From contig NZ_JAABNN010000002.1 in assembly GCF_009928415.1 (NCBI RefSeq), forward strand, positions 372,001-436,000: a stretch of 64,000 bases of DNA, read 5' to 3'. Positions within the stretch are counted from its first letter, which is position 1. Every line of letters starts with the position of its first letter. The notes below the pieces were generated by a model that was not told where the DNA came from, did no database searches, and saw only the letters and a program-made list of their open reading frames with translations. A program made the translations under genes and the position numbers. This document shows, piece after piece, positions 63,439-64,000 of this stretch. Origin of the DNA: Bacillus sp. USDA818B3_A. Its GTDB lineage: Bacteria; Bacillota; Bacilli; Bacillales; Cytobacillaceae.

Positions 63439-63627
63439 ATGAAGGTATATAAATTAAAAAGGCAGTTTGTTGGATATAAAAAAGGAACACAGTTTTTCTT
63501 GATTAGTGAATCGGAATTTATAGGTGTAAAAGAATTTGTATTGAGAACAAAAGATTTAGCGCAGAAACTATCGATCAATGAAAGTGAACTTCATAAGAAT
63601 TTTATATTTATAAAAGAAATCTTTTAA
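63439..63627 (+). CDS. Small hypothetical protein
   Basis: A 62-residue, Lys-rich, non-secreted protein that I do not recognise. AGAGG lies seven bases before ATG 63439 and the codon usage is AT-rich like its neighbours, so it is probably real. It has no hydrophobic segment; the second half (about 35-60) is predicted helical. It stands alone on the plus strand between two terminator hairpins, at the right border of the sugar island. Its function is unknown. Confidence 0.55.
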   Translation: MKVYKLKRQFVGYKKGTQFFLISESEFIGVKEFVLRTKDLAQKLSINESELHKNFIFIKEIF

Positions 63628-63683
63628 TTAGATACTATCTTAGCCATTGAGTAAATTTCATGTTTAAGGATAGGAGACTCTAT

Positions 63684-63726
63684 AAAAAAGGAACCCTCCT
63701 ACCACAAATCGGAAATGATGGGTTCC
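63684..63726 (-). terminator. Terminator after the right-edge esterase
   Basis: GGAACCC (63690-63696) pairs with GGGTTCC (63720-63726), followed by TTTTTTAT on the minus strand. Confidence 0.75.
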
Positions 63727-63755
63727 TTTTCTTTCTTTACTTATATCCTTAATAT

Positions 63756-64000
63756 TTATAAATCCTTAATTGCATTAGCTATCTCAATACACAAATCTTC
63801 TGCCTGCGGAACATGTCCCAATTTATCGATAAACGCATGGGTCATCCCTTTATAACGGAAACAAGTTGTTTCTACTCCTGCATCCTGAAGCTGCTTGGCA
63901 TAAAACTCTGTATGAATGCGCAAACCATCAAATTCTGCTCCTGCTAGAATTGCTTTTGGCAGACCTTCGTGTGATTCGGCAAGCATTGGACTAACATATG
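63756..64000 (-). CDS. Alpha/beta-hydrolase (Aes-type esterase), C-terminal part
   Basis: The frame is open to the right window edge (the residues before the first Met read 'YVSP'), so only the last 81 residues are seen. 'PKAILAGAEFDGLRIHTEFYAKQL' carries the Asp region and 'YKGMTHAFID' the catalytic His of HSL/Aes-type esterases. The nucleophile would lie outside the window. It is the third HSL/acyl-esterase-like gene of the region. Confidence 0.8.
   Translation of the reverse strand, partial: YVSPMLAESHEGLPKAILAGAEFDGLRIHTEFYAKQLQDAGVETTCFRYKGMTHAFIDKLGHVPQAEDLCIEIANAIKDL

Overview
The window is AT-rich, with strong AGGAGG-type ribosome binding sites, YesM/YesN-type two-component systems, orphan CUT1 sugar importers and many Rho-independent terminators. 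This points to a Gram-positive Bacillaceae genome (Bacillus or Neobacillus-like). I see no rRNA, tRNA, phage, IS or CRISPR element. Apart from a LacI regulator and one small orphan gene, every gene is on the minus strand, so operons run from high to low coordinates. The whole window is a plant-glycan and plant-glycoside utilisation island.

Layout from left to right. (1) 1-2172: sugar-binding lipoprotein plus sensor kinase (XylFII/LytS-like), cut by the left edge. (2) 2275-4336: rhaD-fucO, the lower steps of L-rhamnose catabolism. (3) 4634-16279: module 1, with a GH3 enzyme, a YczE-like membrane protein, a CUT1 importer, a response regulator/kinase pair and a GH78-like enzyme. (4) 16870-25282: module 2, with a CUT1 importer, a GH42 beta-galactosidase and a second two-component pair. 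(5) 25515-33671: a probable apiose locus, with a GH140/DUF4038 apiosidase-like enzyme, an internally deleted AraR, an FGGY kinase, a split transketolase, a fucose-isomerase-like protein and a divergent LacI repressor. (6) 33916-63138: module 3, with GH51, GH30, an esterase, a DUF5605 hydrolase, YesL, Lpl-type permeases, two paralogous LplA-type lipoproteins flanking a third two-component pair, a deacetylase, GH3, a TIM-barrel isomerase, an esterase, GH43, GH78, a NagZ-type GH3 and beta-phosphoglucomutase. (7) A small orphan ORF and the C-terminus of another esterase close the window.

How it works together: oligosaccharides would be captured by lipoproteins, imported by CUT1 permeases that must borrow an ATPase encoded elsewhere (MsmX/UgpC type), and trimmed in the cytoplasm, because none of the glycosidases carries a signal peptide. 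Each of the three two-component systems is accompanied by its own repeated DNA motif upstream of its neighbouring operons (11133/16464; 20089/22378; 43795/45511/50983/55614), which are good candidate response-regulator sites. Near-consensus cre sites imply CcpA repression.

The points most worth a second look are the apiose-type operon, a small helical module shared by three unrelated glycosidases, the NagZ-type GH3 next to pgmB (a possible retaining beta-glycoside phosphorylase), the AraR internal deletion, a 52-bp tandem repeat before the deacetylase gene, and an eroded serine-hydrolase remnant that keeps its terminator.
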